Source: Streptomyces sp. T39 (GTDB taxonomy: Bacteria; Actinomycetota; Actinomycetes; Streptomycetales; Streptomycetaceae). Taken from it: 64,000 bases of DNA. Position 1 is the stretch's first letter. Each line of letters begins with the position of its first letter. Positions 41,870-50,706 of this stretch are shown here, one piece after another. The notes beneath the pieces were generated by a model that searched no databases, was not told the DNA's origin, and saw only the letters and a list, made by a program, of their open reading frames with translations. The DNA is taken from NCBI RefSeq assembly GCF_008042045.1, contig NZ_RDBP01000012.1, positions 3,313,772-3,377,771 of the forward strand, written 5' to 3'. Position numbers and translations under genes: made by a program.

Positions 41870-43277
41870 ATGAGCGAACAGGGGGAGCGGCCGCCGGCCG
41901 GGCCGAGCGCCGAGGACGACTGGTGGGCGAAGCTCTACGACGATGCCGCCCCGGACACGGGCCCGCCGCCCGTGCCGACGGGCGACACCCTCGACGACCG
42001 TCTCGCCTCGGCCCCGGGCACGGTGACCCGCCCCCGCGCCTGGTGGGACCCGCCCACGGAGCGCTCCGCCGCCCCGCCGTCCCCTCCCGGGGATGCCTCG
42101 CCGGGCTCGGCGCCCTCGGCGCGGGGCCGGGAGACGCCGCCTTCGCGCGATGCAGGGGCGGTCCGCGCAGCGGGACGCGGGGCCGGGGCCACGGACGGGG
42201 GACGGCCGCGAGGGCAGGCACGCCGCACCCGCCCCCGCGGGGCGGGGCGTGCCGCCGACGCGGACCGCACCGGACGAAGGGCCGGCCGGGCCGCGAGCGG
42301 ACACCGGCGCCGGGCACGTGGGGGGCGGGCCGCCGACGTACGATCCCGAGCCCACCGCGCTGCCCGCCGCCGACGCGCTGGAACTCGACCGCCTCGTGGC
42401 CGACACCGTGATGGACGGGGCCCGGTACGGGACGTACACGCTGCGGGCCGCTTCCGTGCGCGGCGACTCCGCGCGCTTCCGGGGCGCACCGCGCAGCGAC
42501 GCCCTGCTCACGGCCCGGTTCGGGACCGGCCCCGACGCGCTCGTGCTGGTGGCCGTCGCCGGCGGCAGCCGGCACACCGAGTACGCCCACCGTGCCGCGG
42601 GCGACGCCTGCCGCTGGATCGGGACGGCCGTCGGCCGCAGCCACGCCCGCCTCGCCGACGACATAAGGGAGGGCCGCCGGGGCGACCTCCGCTCGGGACT
42701 GCACCGGCTCACCGACCGCAGCCTCGGCCGGCTCCGTGCCCGCGCGGCCGAACTCGGCGTCGGCCCCGAGGAGTACACCGCCGGCCTGCGCTGTCTGCTG
42801 CTGTCCGCCGACCCGGAGTGCCGCACCCGGGTCTTCTTCGGGGTCGGCACGGGCGGGCTGTTCAGGCTGCGCGACGGCGTCTGGCAGGACCTCGAACCGC
42901 TCGTGCCGGAATCCGCCGCCCCGGGCGAACCCGTCGTCGGCTACGGATCCGCCCCGCCCGAGGCGGGCCCGGACGGCGACCGGCTCACCATGGACCTGAG
43001 CATCGCCACCAGGCCCCCGCTGATCGAGGACCCCGTCCCGCCCCCCGCCGACCCGTTCCGCTTCCGGGCCTCGGTAGCCCGTCCGGGTGACACGCTCCTG
43101 CTGTGCAGCAACGGTCTCGCCGAGCCCCTGCGCGGCGAGCCGGCGCTCGCCGGTGAGCTGGCCGCCCGCTGGCACGGGCGGGAGGCGCCCGGCATGACGC
43201 AGTTCCTCGCGGACACCCAGGTGCGGGTGAAGGGGTACTCCGACGACCGCACGGCGGTGGCCGTCTGGGAGGCGTGA
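41870..43277 (+). CDS. protein phosphatase 2C-like protein, interrupted by a frameshift
   Basis: The first part (from ATG 41870) reads MSEQGERPPAGPSAEDDWWA and KLYDDAAPDTGP, a typical N-terminus. The catalytic-like C-terminal part lies one base further on in frame, from about 42150 to the stop at 43277. It includes GARYGTYTLRAASVRGDSAR, VLVAVAGGSRHTEYAHRAAG, LLLSADPECRTRVFFG and SYDDRTAV-like VKGYSDDRTAVAVWE. Switching needs a +1 shift inside the Pro/Arg-rich linker between about 42090 and 42240; G-runs there (for example GGGGGAC near 42195) are candidates. The PP2C acidic metal residues are only partly evident. It may be a sequencing error, a pseudogene, or a separate downstream gene. Confidence 0.7.
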
Positions 43278-43332
43278 CGGGCGGGCCCATGGGTTGATGG
43301 ACCGGGGGCCGGCAGAAAGGGCGCACAATCCC

Positions 43333-45075
43333 ATGGCGAAGCAGAAGGTGGCCGAGCAGTTCGTCGACATCCTCGTGCGGGCGGGGGTGCAGCGGCTGTA
43401 CGGAGTCGTCGGCGACAGCCTCAACCCGGTCGTCGACGCCGTCCGCCGCACCTCCGGCATCGAGTGGATCCAGGTCCGGCACGAGGAGACCGCAGCCTTC
43501 GCCGCGGGTGCCGAGGCACAGATCACCGGCAGACTCGCCGCCTGCGCCGGGTCCTGCGGTCCCGGCAACCTGCACCTCATCAACGGCCTGTACGACGCGC
43601 ACCGCTCCATGGCCCCGGTGCTCGCGCTCGCCTCCCACATCCCCTCGTCGGAGATCGGTCTCGGCTACTTCCAGGAGACCCATCCGGAACTGCTCTTCCG
43701 CGAGTGCAGCCACTACTGCGAGATGATCTCCAGCCCGCAGCAGATGCCCCGCCTCCTCCAGACGGCGGTCCAGCACGCCGTGGGCCGCAGCGGTGTGAGC
43801 GTCGTGACGCTGCCCGGTGATGTCGCGGACCGGCCGGCGCCCGAGAAGACGGTCGAGCACGCGCTGGTCACCACCCGCCCCACGGTCCGGCCGGGGGACA
43901 CCGAGATCGACAAGCTGGTCGCCATGATCGACGAGGCGGACCGCGTCACCCTCTTCTGCGGCAGCGGCACGGCCGGCGCGCACGCCGAGGTCATGCAGTT
44001 CGCGGAGCGCATCAAGTCGCCCGTCGGACATGCGCTCCGTGGCAAGGAGTGGATTCAGTACGACAATCCCTACGACGTCGGTATGAGCGGACTGCTCGGC
44101 TACGGCGCCGCCTACGAGGCCACCCACGCCTGCGATCTGCTGATCCTGCTGGGCACGGACTTCCCGTACAACGCCTTCCTGCCGGACGACGTGAAGATCG
44201 CGCAGGTCGACGTGCGGCCCGAACATCTCGGGCGGCGCTCCAAGCTGGACCTCGCCGTGTGGGGCGATGTGCGCGAGACGCTGCGGTGCCTGACCCCGCG
44301 GGTGCGGCCGAAGACCGACCGCCGTTTCCTCGACAGGATGCTGAAGAAGCACGCCGAGGCCCTGGAGGGCGTGGTCAAGGCGTACACCCGCAAGGTCGAG
44401 AAGCGCACGCCGATCCACCCCGAGTACGTCGCCTCCGTGCTCGACGAGATCGCCGACGACGACGCCGTGTTCACCGTCGACACCGGTATGTGCAACGTCT
44501 GGGCGGCGCGCTACATCTCGCCCAACGGCCGCCGCCGGATCATCGGTTCGTTCACCCACGGGTCGATGGCGAACGCGCTGCCGCAGGCGATCGGCGCACA
44601 GTTCACCGACCGTGGCCGCCAGGTGGTGTCGATGTCGGGGGACGGCGGATTCACCATGCTGATGGGGGACTTCCTCACCCTCGTCCAGTACGACCTGCCG
44701 GTGAAGGTCGTGCTGTTCAACAACTCCTCGCTGTCCATGGTGGAGCTGGAGATGCTGGTGGGCGGGCTGCCGTCGTTCGGCACGACGAACCACAATCCCG
44801 ACTTCGCCGCCGTCGCCAGGGCCGCCGGCGCCTTCGGGGTGCGGGTGGAGAAGCCCAAGCACCTCGCCGGGGCGCTGAGGGACGCCTTCCGGCACAAGGG
44901 GCCGGCCCTCGTCGACGTGGTCACCGACCCGAACGCCCTGTCCATCCCGCCGAAGATCAGCGCCGAGATGGTCACCGGCTTCGCGCTGTCCGCGAGCAAG
45001 GTGGTGCTGGACGGCGGCGTGGGCAGGATGCTCCAGATGGCGCGGTCGAACCTCCGCAACGTGCCGCGGCCCTGA
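43333..45075 (+). CDS. poxB: thiamine-diphosphate enzyme, pyruvate dehydrogenase (quinone)/pyruvate oxidase-like
   Basis: A 580-aa ThDP- and FAD-type enzyme of the PoxB family, which oxidises pyruvate to acetate and CO2 with electrons to quinone. The N-terminal PYR domain has RHEETAAFAAGAEAQITG (catalytic Glu) and ACAGSCGPGNLHLINGLYDA. The central domain has GHALRGKEWIQYDNPYDVG. The ThDP motif is GDGGFTMLMGDFLTL through VVLFNNSS. The C-terminus is extended as in PoxB, but the membrane-binding helix is not clear. The ATG is favoured over a TTG 13 codons upstream. Other ThDP decarboxylases are less likely. Confidence 0.88.
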   Translation: MAKQKVAEQFVDILVRAGVQRLYGVVGDSLNPVVDAVRRTSGIEWIQVRHEETAAFAAGAEAQITGRLAACAGSCGPGNLHLINGLYDAHRSMAPVLALASHIPSSEIGLGYFQETHPELLFRECSHYCEMISSPQQMPRLLQTAVQHAVGRSGVSVVTLPGDVADRPAPEKTVEHALVTTRPTVRPGDTEIDKLVAMIDEADRVTLFCGSGTAGAHAEVMQFAERIKSPVGHALRGKEWIQYDNPYDVGMSGLLGYGAAYEATHACDLLILLGTDFPYNAFLPDDVKIAQVDVRPEHLGRRSKLDLAVWGDVRETLRCLTPRVRPKTDRRFLDRMLKKHAEALEGVVKAYTRKVEKRTPIHPEYVASVLDEIADDDAVFTVDTGMCNVWAARYISPNGRRRIIGSFTHGSMANALPQAIGAQFTDRGRQVVSMSGDGGFTMLMGDFLTLVQYDLPVKVVLFNNSSLSMVELEMLVGGLPSFGTTNHNPDFAAVARAAGAFGVRVEKPKHLAGALRDAFRHKGPALVDVVTDPNALSIPPKISAEMVTGFALSASKVVLDGGVGRMLQMARSNLRNVPRP

Positions 45076-45215
45076 CGGGTGCGAGGCGGCCGGGCGGGGG
45101 GCCCGGCCGATCTCCCGCGGTATGAGTGGTGTTGCCCCTGTGGGGCATGCATCCCGTGAACGTTTGCGGACCATCGACGGACACGGGCCGGGGGCCGGTG
45201 CCGAGTGGGGGGAAG

Positions 45216-45662
45216 ATGACTGGACGTCACGGGGGCGCCGGAGTACGGGGACGGCTCCACCGCAGGCTCGGCAGCGGTGACCTCACCGCGGTGCCCGAGG
45301 TGCGGCACGCGTTACGCGACCTCCTCGGCAAGTGGCCCGAGCCGGGCTCCCGGACGCCGGACGACGACCACGCCGACGCCGCCGACGTCGCCGAGCTGCT
45401 CGCGAGCGAACTGGTGACGAACGCGCTGATACACACCGACCACGGAGCGGTGGTCACCGCCACCGTCGAGGACTCGCGCCTGCACGTGGAGGTGCGGGAC
45501 TTCGTGGCGGGGCTGGCCGTCCCCGACGTACCGAACGCCGACCTCGGTACGTCGGGCAGGGGGTTGATCCTCGTCGAGAGCCTCGCGGACGCCTGGGGCG
45601 TGCGCACGGCGCAGGGGGTGGGAAAGGTGGTCTGGTTCGAACTGCACGCGGGGGCGGCCTGA
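45216..45662 (+). CDS. ATP-binding anti-sigma-factor-like protein (HATPase_c_2) with a TTA codon
   Basis: A 148-aa RsbW/SpoIIAB-like GHKL ATPase of the single-domain type abundant in Streptomyces. The N box is LLASELVTNALIHTDHG; the G boxes are RDFVAGLAVPD and GTSGRGLILVESLADAWGV. Codon 33 (45312-45314) is TTA, in VRHALRDLL, so translation should depend on the bldA leucyl-tRNA. No other TTA codon was seen in any coding sequence in the window. The ATG at 45216 follows GTGGGGGGAAG; earlier in-frame starts give a non-homologous extension. Its partner sigma or anti-anti-sigma factor is not adjacent. Confidence 0.85.
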   Translation: MTGRHGGAGVRGRLHRRLGSGDLTAVPEVRHALRDLLGKWPEPGSRTPDDDHADAADVAELLASELVTNALIHTDHGAVVTATVEDSRLHVEVRDFVAGLAVPDVPNADLGTSGRGLILVESLADAWGVRTAQGVGKVVWFELHAGAA

Positions 45663-45698
45663 CCGGGGCCCGCACCGCCCCCGCGTGAGCGGTCCGGC

Positions 45699-46787
45699 TC
45701 AGCCGAACTGCTGCTCGAGGTCCTTCAGTTTCCTTTCGAGCGAGTCCAGGCGCGGCAGCGCCTGGGTGTCGTCCTCGGCCGTCAGGTCCACCGTCACGGG
45801 CTCATGGCCCTTCGGCCCGACGGCCTGCAAGGGGGGCCGGGAGCGCACGGGCAGCTGACCCGGCTCGGCTATGGCGGGCTCCACGACGGAGCCCGCCGTC
45901 TCCACCGGGCCGGCCGGTGACGGCACCTGCCCCTGGGCGGAAGCGGCCGGGGCGAGCGCGGGGAGCTGCGCCGGCCGGTTCGAGCGGCCGATCCCCCAGG
46001 CCCGGTGCTGGCGGTTGTACGCCTTGAGCCGGGCCCGCTCCAGCTTCTCGTGGTCGCGGCGGCGCAGCCGGTTCTGCTCCTTCTCCCGCCGGTCCTCGCG
46101 CACCTCGTCGACCGCCTCGTCCAGGGTGCGGACGCCCTCCAGCAGCATGAGCGACCAGGCGGCGAACGTCTCCCGGGGCGCCCTGAGCCAGCGGACGATC
46201 CGGATCTGCGGCAGCGGACGGGGCACCAGGCCCTGTTCCCGCAGGGCGGCACGGCGGGTCTGCTTGAGCGCACGGTCGAAGAGCACCGCCGCCGAGAGCG
46301 ACATCCCCGCGAAGAACTGCGGGGCGCCCGCGTGGCCCAGGCCGCGCGGCGCGTGCACCCAGTTGAACCAGGCCGCCGCACCGGCGAACGTCCACACCAG
46401 CAGCCGCGACCCGAGGGCGGCGTCGCCGTGGCTCGCCTCGCGCACGGCGAGGACGGAGCAGAACATGGCGGCGCCGTCGAGGCCGAAGGGGACCAGATAC
46501 TCCCAGCCGCCGGAGAGGTTGAGGTTCTGGCGCCCGAAGCCCACCAGGCCGTGGAAGGAGAGCGCGGCGGCCACCGCGGCGCAGCAGAACAGCAGCACGT
46601 AGGAGGCGGTTCCGTAGACGGCTTCCTTGCGCCTGCGGCGCTCCTCGCTGCGTTCCCAGGAGTCGTCGGCCGCGGCCTTTGCCCCGGCGCGCCTGCCGCG
46701 CGTGAGCACCGCCACCGCCGCCAGTACTCCCAGCAGCAGCACGAAGCCGGGAAGCAGCCAGTCCAGCGATATGTCGGTCAGTCTCAT
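45699..46787 (-). CDS. DUF2637 (SpdB-like) membrane protein
   Basis: A 362-aa protein. Four to five helices occupy residues about 9-200 (SLDWLLPGFVLLLGVLAAVA, SYVLLFCCAAVAAALSFHG, YLVPFGLDGAAMFCSVLAVR, LLVWTFAGAAAWFNWVHAPR). The DUF2637 signature GLDGAAMFCSVL is present. A charged helix-forming tail follows (VREDRREKEQNRLRRRDHEK), and a C-terminal coiled-coil-like end (LDSLERKLKDLEQQFG). Relatives include the plasmid spread protein SpdB, but this copy is chromosomal with no transfer genes around it. AAGGGACACCGC precedes the ATG. Confidence 0.87.
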   Translation of the reverse strand: MRLTDISLDWLLPGFVLLLGVLAAVAVLTRGRRAGAKAAADDSWERSEERRRRKEAVYGTASYVLLFCCAAVAAALSFHGLVGFGRQNLNLSGGWEYLVPFGLDGAAMFCSVLAVREASHGDAALGSRLLVWTFAGAAAWFNWVHAPRGLGHAGAPQFFAGMSLSAAVLFDRALKQTRRAALREQGLVPRPLPQIRIVRWLRAPRETFAAWSLMLLEGVRTLDEAVDEVREDRREKEQNRLRRRDHEKLERARLKAYNRQHRAWGIGRSNRPAQLPALAPAASAQGQVPSPAGPVETAGSVVEPAIAEPGQLPVRSRPPLQAVGPKGHEPVTVDLTAEDDTQALPRLDSLERKLKDLEQQFG

Positions 46788-46885
46788 GCGGTGTCCCTTG
46801 CATCGCGGTCGGCGGTTCGGCGGCCATAGTGTCCGACCGGGCGCGGGGCCCACCGGGGTTTCGGGGCAAGAGAACGCCAACGGGG

Positions 46886-46923
46886 CCGTTCGGGGCACGA
46901 ATAGGTGCGATCTGACCGAACGG
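46886..46923. promoter_or_regulatory. spaced inverted repeat upstream of the DUF2637 gene
   Basis: Arms CCGTTCGG and CCGAACGG are perfect over 8 bp with a 22-nt gap containing GCACGAATAGGTGC, about 100 bp upstream of the DUF2637 start. The 320-bp gap 46788-47107 otherwise holds only the terminator at 47011. Confidence 0.3.
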
Positions 46924-47010
46924 GGTTGCGAGGAGCGTGAGGTGTGTTCGGGTGGCACTCACTCGAACAGGTGGCGTGGATCGGTGGCGGTGGGGTGGCG
47001 AGGGTGCCGT

Positions 47011-47045
47011 GGCCGGACGGGGGCGTCGGACGCCCCCGTCCGGCC
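47011..47045 (-). terminator. terminator of the FhuF-like gene
   Basis: A perfect palindrome with 17-bp arms (GGCCGGACGGGGGCGTC and its complement) around one base, 63 bp beyond the stop codon of the FhuF-like gene. In RNA the loop would take a few of the inner pairs. Confidence 0.8.
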
Positions 47046-47107
47046 GTTGTCACGGGTGCGCGCGGGGGAGCGTCCGGCGCTGCCTCCGGCCGGTGGCACG
47101 GGGAGCG

Positions 47108-47953
47108 TCAGGCGCTCTGCCGCAGGCGCCGCACCCGGTCGGCGTCGCAGGTGCGGGGGCAGGTGACGCAGGTGTCCTCGGGCCGCAGGGTGTAGAACAT
47201 GCAGCAGCTCGCCCGGTCGCGGGTCGGCAGCGGGTCGCCGTCCGGGACGGGGATCTCGCGGAATCCGGCCGTGCCGACGTACGGCGCCGTCGTGCCGGGG
47301 AACAGCCGCTCCAGCTCGGTGACGCCCCGCCGCTCCTCGCCGAGCAGGTGTGCGATGTACCACAGGCCCTCGACGACCTCGTCGGTCGCCATGCCCCACA
47401 GGGCGCGGCCGCGCCGCCGCATCCGCGGTCCGAACGCGGCCAGCACGGGGGTGAGGTGCTCGGCCACCGCCTCGCGGACCTCGGCGCGCAGCGCCTCCTC
47501 GTCCGCGACGACGCGGGCGCCGGGCAGGACTGCCGCGGGGTCGTCGGGCAGGCAGGCGAAGCCGTCCACCCGGACCGCCATCCGTCCCCGCTCGCGCTGG
47601 TAGGCGACCGAGCCGGCGGGCAGGCGCGGAACGCGGCGGTCCAGGAACCAGGGGAGGGTGATCAGCAGGCAGGCGGACCAGGCGTAGCGGTGGAGGCCGA
47701 AGCTGGCGATCACGTCCGGGCGGGCGGGACGGCCGTAGTCGCGCCGCACCTGGGCGTCGTCCCAGGCGAGGAAGGTGTCGAGGGCCTGGCCGCCGGCGGC
47801 GAGGTCGCCCGCGACGACCCAGCCGTCACCGGTGGGGACCGGTTCGTCGCCGCCGAGCTCCGTGACGCTCAGCCCGGCGAAGACCTCGGCCAGGCGTGCG
47901 TAGGCCGCGCCGACGGGGGAGGCGAGGCCGGGGAGCAGAGCGGGAAGGGTCAT
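47108..47953 (-). CDS. FhuF-like ferric siderophore reductase, [2Fe-2S]
   Basis: A 281-aa protein with the C-terminal FhuF motif SCCMFYTLRPEDTCVTCPRT: the CC, C-x2-C pattern binds a [2Fe-2S] cluster. The N-terminal and middle parts resemble IucA/FhuF-type proteins (WACLLITLPWFLDRR-like ACLLITLPWFLDRRVP, GWVVAGDLAAGG). FhuF releases iron from imported hydroxamate siderophores by reduction in the cytoplasm. An iron box 29 bp upstream supports this. The ATG at 47953 is preceded by GGTGG; the GTG four codons earlier is the alternative start. Confidence 0.88.
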   Translation of the reverse strand: MTLPALLPGLASPVGAAYARLAEVFAGLSVTELGGDEPVPTGDGWVVAGDLAAGGQALDTFLAWDDAQVRRDYGRPARPDVIASFGLHRYAWSACLLITLPWFLDRRVPRLPAGSVAYQRERGRMAVRVDGFACLPDDPAAVLPGARVVADEEALRAEVREAVAEHLTPVLAAFGPRMRRRGRALWGMATDEVVEGLWYIAHLLGEERRGVTELERLFPGTTAPYVGTAGFREIPVPDGDPLPTRDRASCCMFYTLRPEDTCVTCPRTCDADRVRRLRQSA

Positions 47954-47981
47954 GCCGGGGACCACCGAATCGCGATCGTTA

Positions 47982-48000
47982 GCAGGTTAGCCTTACCTTA
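47982..48000 (-). promoter_or_regulatory. iron box (DmdR1/IdeR/DtxR-type operator)
   Basis: The 19-mer TAAGGTAAGGCTAACCTGC matches the actinobacterial iron box consensus TTAGGTTAGGCTCACCTAA at most positions, including the central AGGCTAACCT. It lies directly upstream of the FhuF-like gene, predicting repression under iron-replete conditions. Confidence 0.88.
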
Positions 48001-48131
48001 CCCGATCATCGCGGTGTTTGAACTGCGGCCCCGCCCGCCTATCGTGCACGGGGGACCCGGTGCTCGCCGGCCGGGCCCCTACCGGCCGAAGGGGCACCGA
48101 GCCGGTCCGTACCGGCCCCGGGAGGCACCGA

Positions 48132-48908
48132 GTGGAGCAGTCGCGCGCGCATGACGCCGTCGTGCGGCAGCCGTACGCCTCCGCGCGTGTCCCGCTCCAG
48201 GGCCGCCACCGCCCCGCCGATCCGGACACCCGCGGCGAACACGTCCCGGACGAGGGACCCGCCCCCGTGCGACGTCATTCGGTGCGCACCCAGGTGCTCG
48301 ACGCCCTGCGCACCGCGCTCGTCGACGGCGACCTGATCCCCGGCCGGGTCTACTCCGCCCCGGCGCTCGGCGAGCGCTACGGCGTCTCGGCGACCCCCGT
48401 CCGCGAGGCCATGCAGCAGCTGGCCGTCGAGGGCGCGGTCGAGGTCGTGCCGAACCGGGGCTTCCGCGTCTGTGTGCGCACGGCCCGGGAGCTGGCCGAG
48501 CTCGCCGAGGTGCGGGCGCTGATCGAGGTGCCGGTGATGCTGCGGCTCGCCCGCAGCGTTCCCGCCGACCGGTGGGCGGCGCTGCGGCCACTGGCCGAGG
48601 CGACGGCCCGGGCGGCCGCGACCGGCGACCGGGCGGCCTACGCCGAGTCGGACCGGGCGTTCCACCACGCCGTGCTCGCCCTCGCGGGCAACCGCCAGCT
48701 CCTCGCCGTCGCCGACGACCTCCACCGGCGCTCCCAGTGGCCGATGACCCGTGCCCCGGGGGCGAGGCCGCCGGGTCACGTGCCCGACCGTGCCGTGCTG
48801 ATCGCGGACGCGGCCGAGCACACCGCGCTGCTGGAGGCGCTGATCGCCCAGGACCTGCCGGTGGTCCAGTCGCTCGTGCGCGAGCACTTCGCCGGCGCCG
48901 AGGTCTGA
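48132..48908 (+). CDS. GntR family regulator with FCD effector domain
   Basis: A 258-aa regulator. A ~45-residue basic/disordered N-terminal stretch precedes the winged helix (VRTQVLDALRTALVDGDLIP, then GERYGVSATPVREAMQQLAV). The FCD all-helical domain has the metal/ligand residues of ESDRAFHHAVLALAGN and EHTALLEALIAQDL. FCD members often respond to carboxylic acids. The GTG at 48132 follows GGAGGCACCGA. It is divergent from the FhuF-like gene, with the iron box between them, but its target is unknown. Confidence 0.9.
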   Translation: MEQSRAHDAVVRQPYASARVPLQGRHRPADPDTRGEHVPDEGPAPVRRHSVRTQVLDALRTALVDGDLIPGRVYSAPALGERYGVSATPVREAMQQLAVEGAVEVVPNRGFRVCVRTARELAELAEVRALIEVPVMLRLARSVPADRWAALRPLAEATARAAATGDRAAYAESDRAFHHAVLALAGNRQLLAVADDLHRRSQWPMTRAPGARPPGHVPDRAVLIADAAEHTALLEALIAQDLPVVQSLVREHFAGAEV

Positions 48909-48930
48909 CGGCGGCCCGCCGGGGGGACCG

Positions 48931-50187
48931 ATGGGGCGACACGACGAGGGAACCGGGGCGGACCGGCGGGATGCGGGGGGCGGGATGCGCGGCACGGTCT
49001 GGGCGGCGGCCAATCAGCTCGGGGTGGTGGCCGGCACGCCCGCGGAACTGCGCTCGGCGCTGCTCGGCGGCACGGCACCGCGCAGGGCGCGGCTGGTGCT
49101 GCCCGGTGCCGATCCGGCCGCGGTGGCGGAACTGGTCGCCGTCATGGGGGAGTTCGGCCGGGTGCCGGTGCGCATCGACGCACCGCCGGGCGATGGGTCG
49201 CACGGGCCCGCCGGGGCCGTGGATCCGGCGGACGCCGCATCCGTCTGCGCAGCCGACCCCCAGGTGGTCACCGCCGCGTACGAGAGCGGCGGCGACGACC
49301 ACGGGGGGCTGCGGACGGCATGGCTGCGCGCCGGGCAGGCGCTGATCCGCGACCAGGAGCCGGCCGTCCGCGCCCTCGCCCTGCTCGCCGCCCTGCCTGC
49401 CGGGGCGGACCCCGGGCAGCGCGCCGCGCTCGCACGGCTGGCGGAGGCGGCGCCCTGGGCCGTCGACGCCGTGCGCGAGGACGTGGGGCCGGTCGTGGCG
49501 GCGACCGTCTTCGCGGGGCGGCTGCTCGTCGCCGACCGGGGCGGCACCGTGCACGGCCTCGACGCCTCCCGCCCGGTGGCCGTGGCGACCGGTGTCCGGA
49601 TCAGGGCCGTCGCCGCCATGCCCGACACCACTCTGCTGCTGCTCGACGAGCGCGGCCGGCTGCGTACCCACGGGCCCGGGTCGGGTCTCACCGAGGCGGT
49701 GACGGCGACGGTGGCCGCGCACCCCGGCACGGCGCTGGGCGCCGCCGCGGGGGTGGTGGCCGTCGGCGACCGCACGGGGTCCGTGCACGTCTTCGGCCGC
49801 ACCGGCCTGCACCAGGCGGCACTGCACTGCGGCCGTGTCACCGCGCTGGCGGCGGCCGGCGGGGACGGGCCGCCGCTGGTCGTCAGCGGCGGAGCGGACG
49901 GAGCCGTGCGCCGCTGGCGTCCCGGCCGGCGGACGACCGGGGAGACCGTGACCGAGCGGCCCTACCCGGTGGTGGCGGTGGGCGCCGCCGAACCCGCCCG
50001 GCCGGGCGCGGGCCCCGCCGTCGCCGTCGCCTGGGCGGACGGGCTGGTGCAGCTCCACCGTCCGGGGCGGGGCCGCGCTCCGGTGTCGTTCCGGCCCGGT
50101 CCCGCCGTGCGGGCCGTGGCCCTCACGCCGGACGGCGCGCTCGCCGTAGGGACGGACGAGACGCTGGGTGTCCTGCGTCCCCGGTGA
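48931..50187 (+). CDS. WD40/beta-propeller-like hypothetical protein
   Basis: A 418-aa protein. Residues about 20-190 are Ala-rich and helical (LGVVAGTPAELRSALLG, VRALALLAALPAGADPG). From about 190 there are propeller-like blades: VFAGRLLVADRGGTVHGLDA, GVVAVGDRTGSVHVFGRTG, PPLVVSGGADGAVRRWRPGR and VAVAWADGLVQLHRPGRGRA. No signal peptide. The blades suggest a protein-interaction platform. It starts 22 bp after the GntR gene on the same strand. I do not recognise a functional family. Confidence 0.75.
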   Translation: MGRHDEGTGADRRDAGGGMRGTVWAAANQLGVVAGTPAELRSALLGGTAPRRARLVLPGADPAAVAELVAVMGEFGRVPVRIDAPPGDGSHGPAGAVDPADAASVCAADPQVVTAAYESGGDDHGGLRTAWLRAGQALIRDQEPAVRALALLAALPAGADPGQRAALARLAEAAPWAVDAVREDVGPVVAATVFAGRLLVADRGGTVHGLDASRPVAVATGVRIRAVAAMPDTTLLLLDERGRLRTHGPGSGLTEAVTATVAAHPGTALGAAAGVVAVGDRTGSVHVFGRTGLHQAALHCGRVTALAAAGGDGPPLVVSGGADGAVRRWRPGRRTTGETVTERPYPVVAVGAAEPARPGAGPAVAVAWADGLVQLHRPGRGRAPVSFRPGPAVRAVALTPDGALAVGTDETLGVLRPR

Positions 50188-50298
50188 GGCCACCGCGGGG
50201 CCGGAGCATGCATGATCACTCCCCGGCACTTCATGGCCAGAGGTCTCGACTACCCTGTCCGAGCTGTTCGGCAAGACCGTGACACAAGGGGGAAGTTG

Positions 50299-50664
50299 AT
50301 GAGCGGCGAGCTGCCCGACGGAGCACAGCGGCCCATATCCGACGAGGAGTGGGCCAGGTTCCAGATCGACAGCGAGGGGCCGGCGCGTCTGCACGCCCCC
50401 AAGGAGCCCTCCGCGCGGGCGCGCATGGTCACCGAACGGCTCAGGCGGGCCGACGAGGAGGAGGCGCGGCGGCAGGGCAGGGTGCGCAGGCTGGCCCGTC
50501 GCGGCCGCCCCGTCCAGGCGCGGCCCGACGGATGGCGCAGCTGGACGGCGGCGCCGGCCCGTCGCCCGCGCGGCCGGCTCCGGGCGTTCCTGTGGATCCT
50601 TCTGGCCGTCGCGGGCGTGCTCCTGCTGCTCGCACCCGGCCGGGTCCTCGGCCTGCTGGGCTGA
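50299..50664 (+). CDS. small membrane-anchored hypothetical protein, 121 aa
   Basis: Begins MSGELPDGAQRPISDEEWAR with AAGGGGGAAG three bases before the ATG. A basic, charged stretch follows (EEEARRQGRVRRLARRGRP), and one C-terminal helix AFLWILLAVAGVLLLLAPGR, giving a cytoplasm-facing tail-anchored protein. Family unknown to me, but the ISDEEW motif is common in short Streptomyces proteins. Confidence 0.75.
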   Translation: MSGELPDGAQRPISDEEWARFQIDSEGPARLHAPKEPSARARMVTERLRRADEEEARRQGRVRRLARRGRPVQARPDGWRSWTAAPARRPRGRLRAFLWILLAVAGVLLLLAPGRVLGLLG

Positions 50665-50706
50665 GCGCACGGGCCCCGGAGCCGGTCTCCGCCCCCGGTG
50701 TGCTTC

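Noticed and set aside
43294..43332. TTG start 13 codons upstream for the PoxB-like gene
   Set aside because: The ATG at 43333 matches the family N-terminus and has a purine-rich stretch at suitable distance.
45126..45215. Upstream start for the anti-sigma-type ATPase
   Set aside because: The extension (MHPVNVCGPSTDTGRGP) lacks family resemblance; the ATG at 45216 has its own ribosome-binding site.
45699..46787. DUF2637/SpdB-like gene as evidence of an integrated conjugative element
   Set aside because: No integrase, att site, tra or rep genes nearby, and codon use matches the chromosome.
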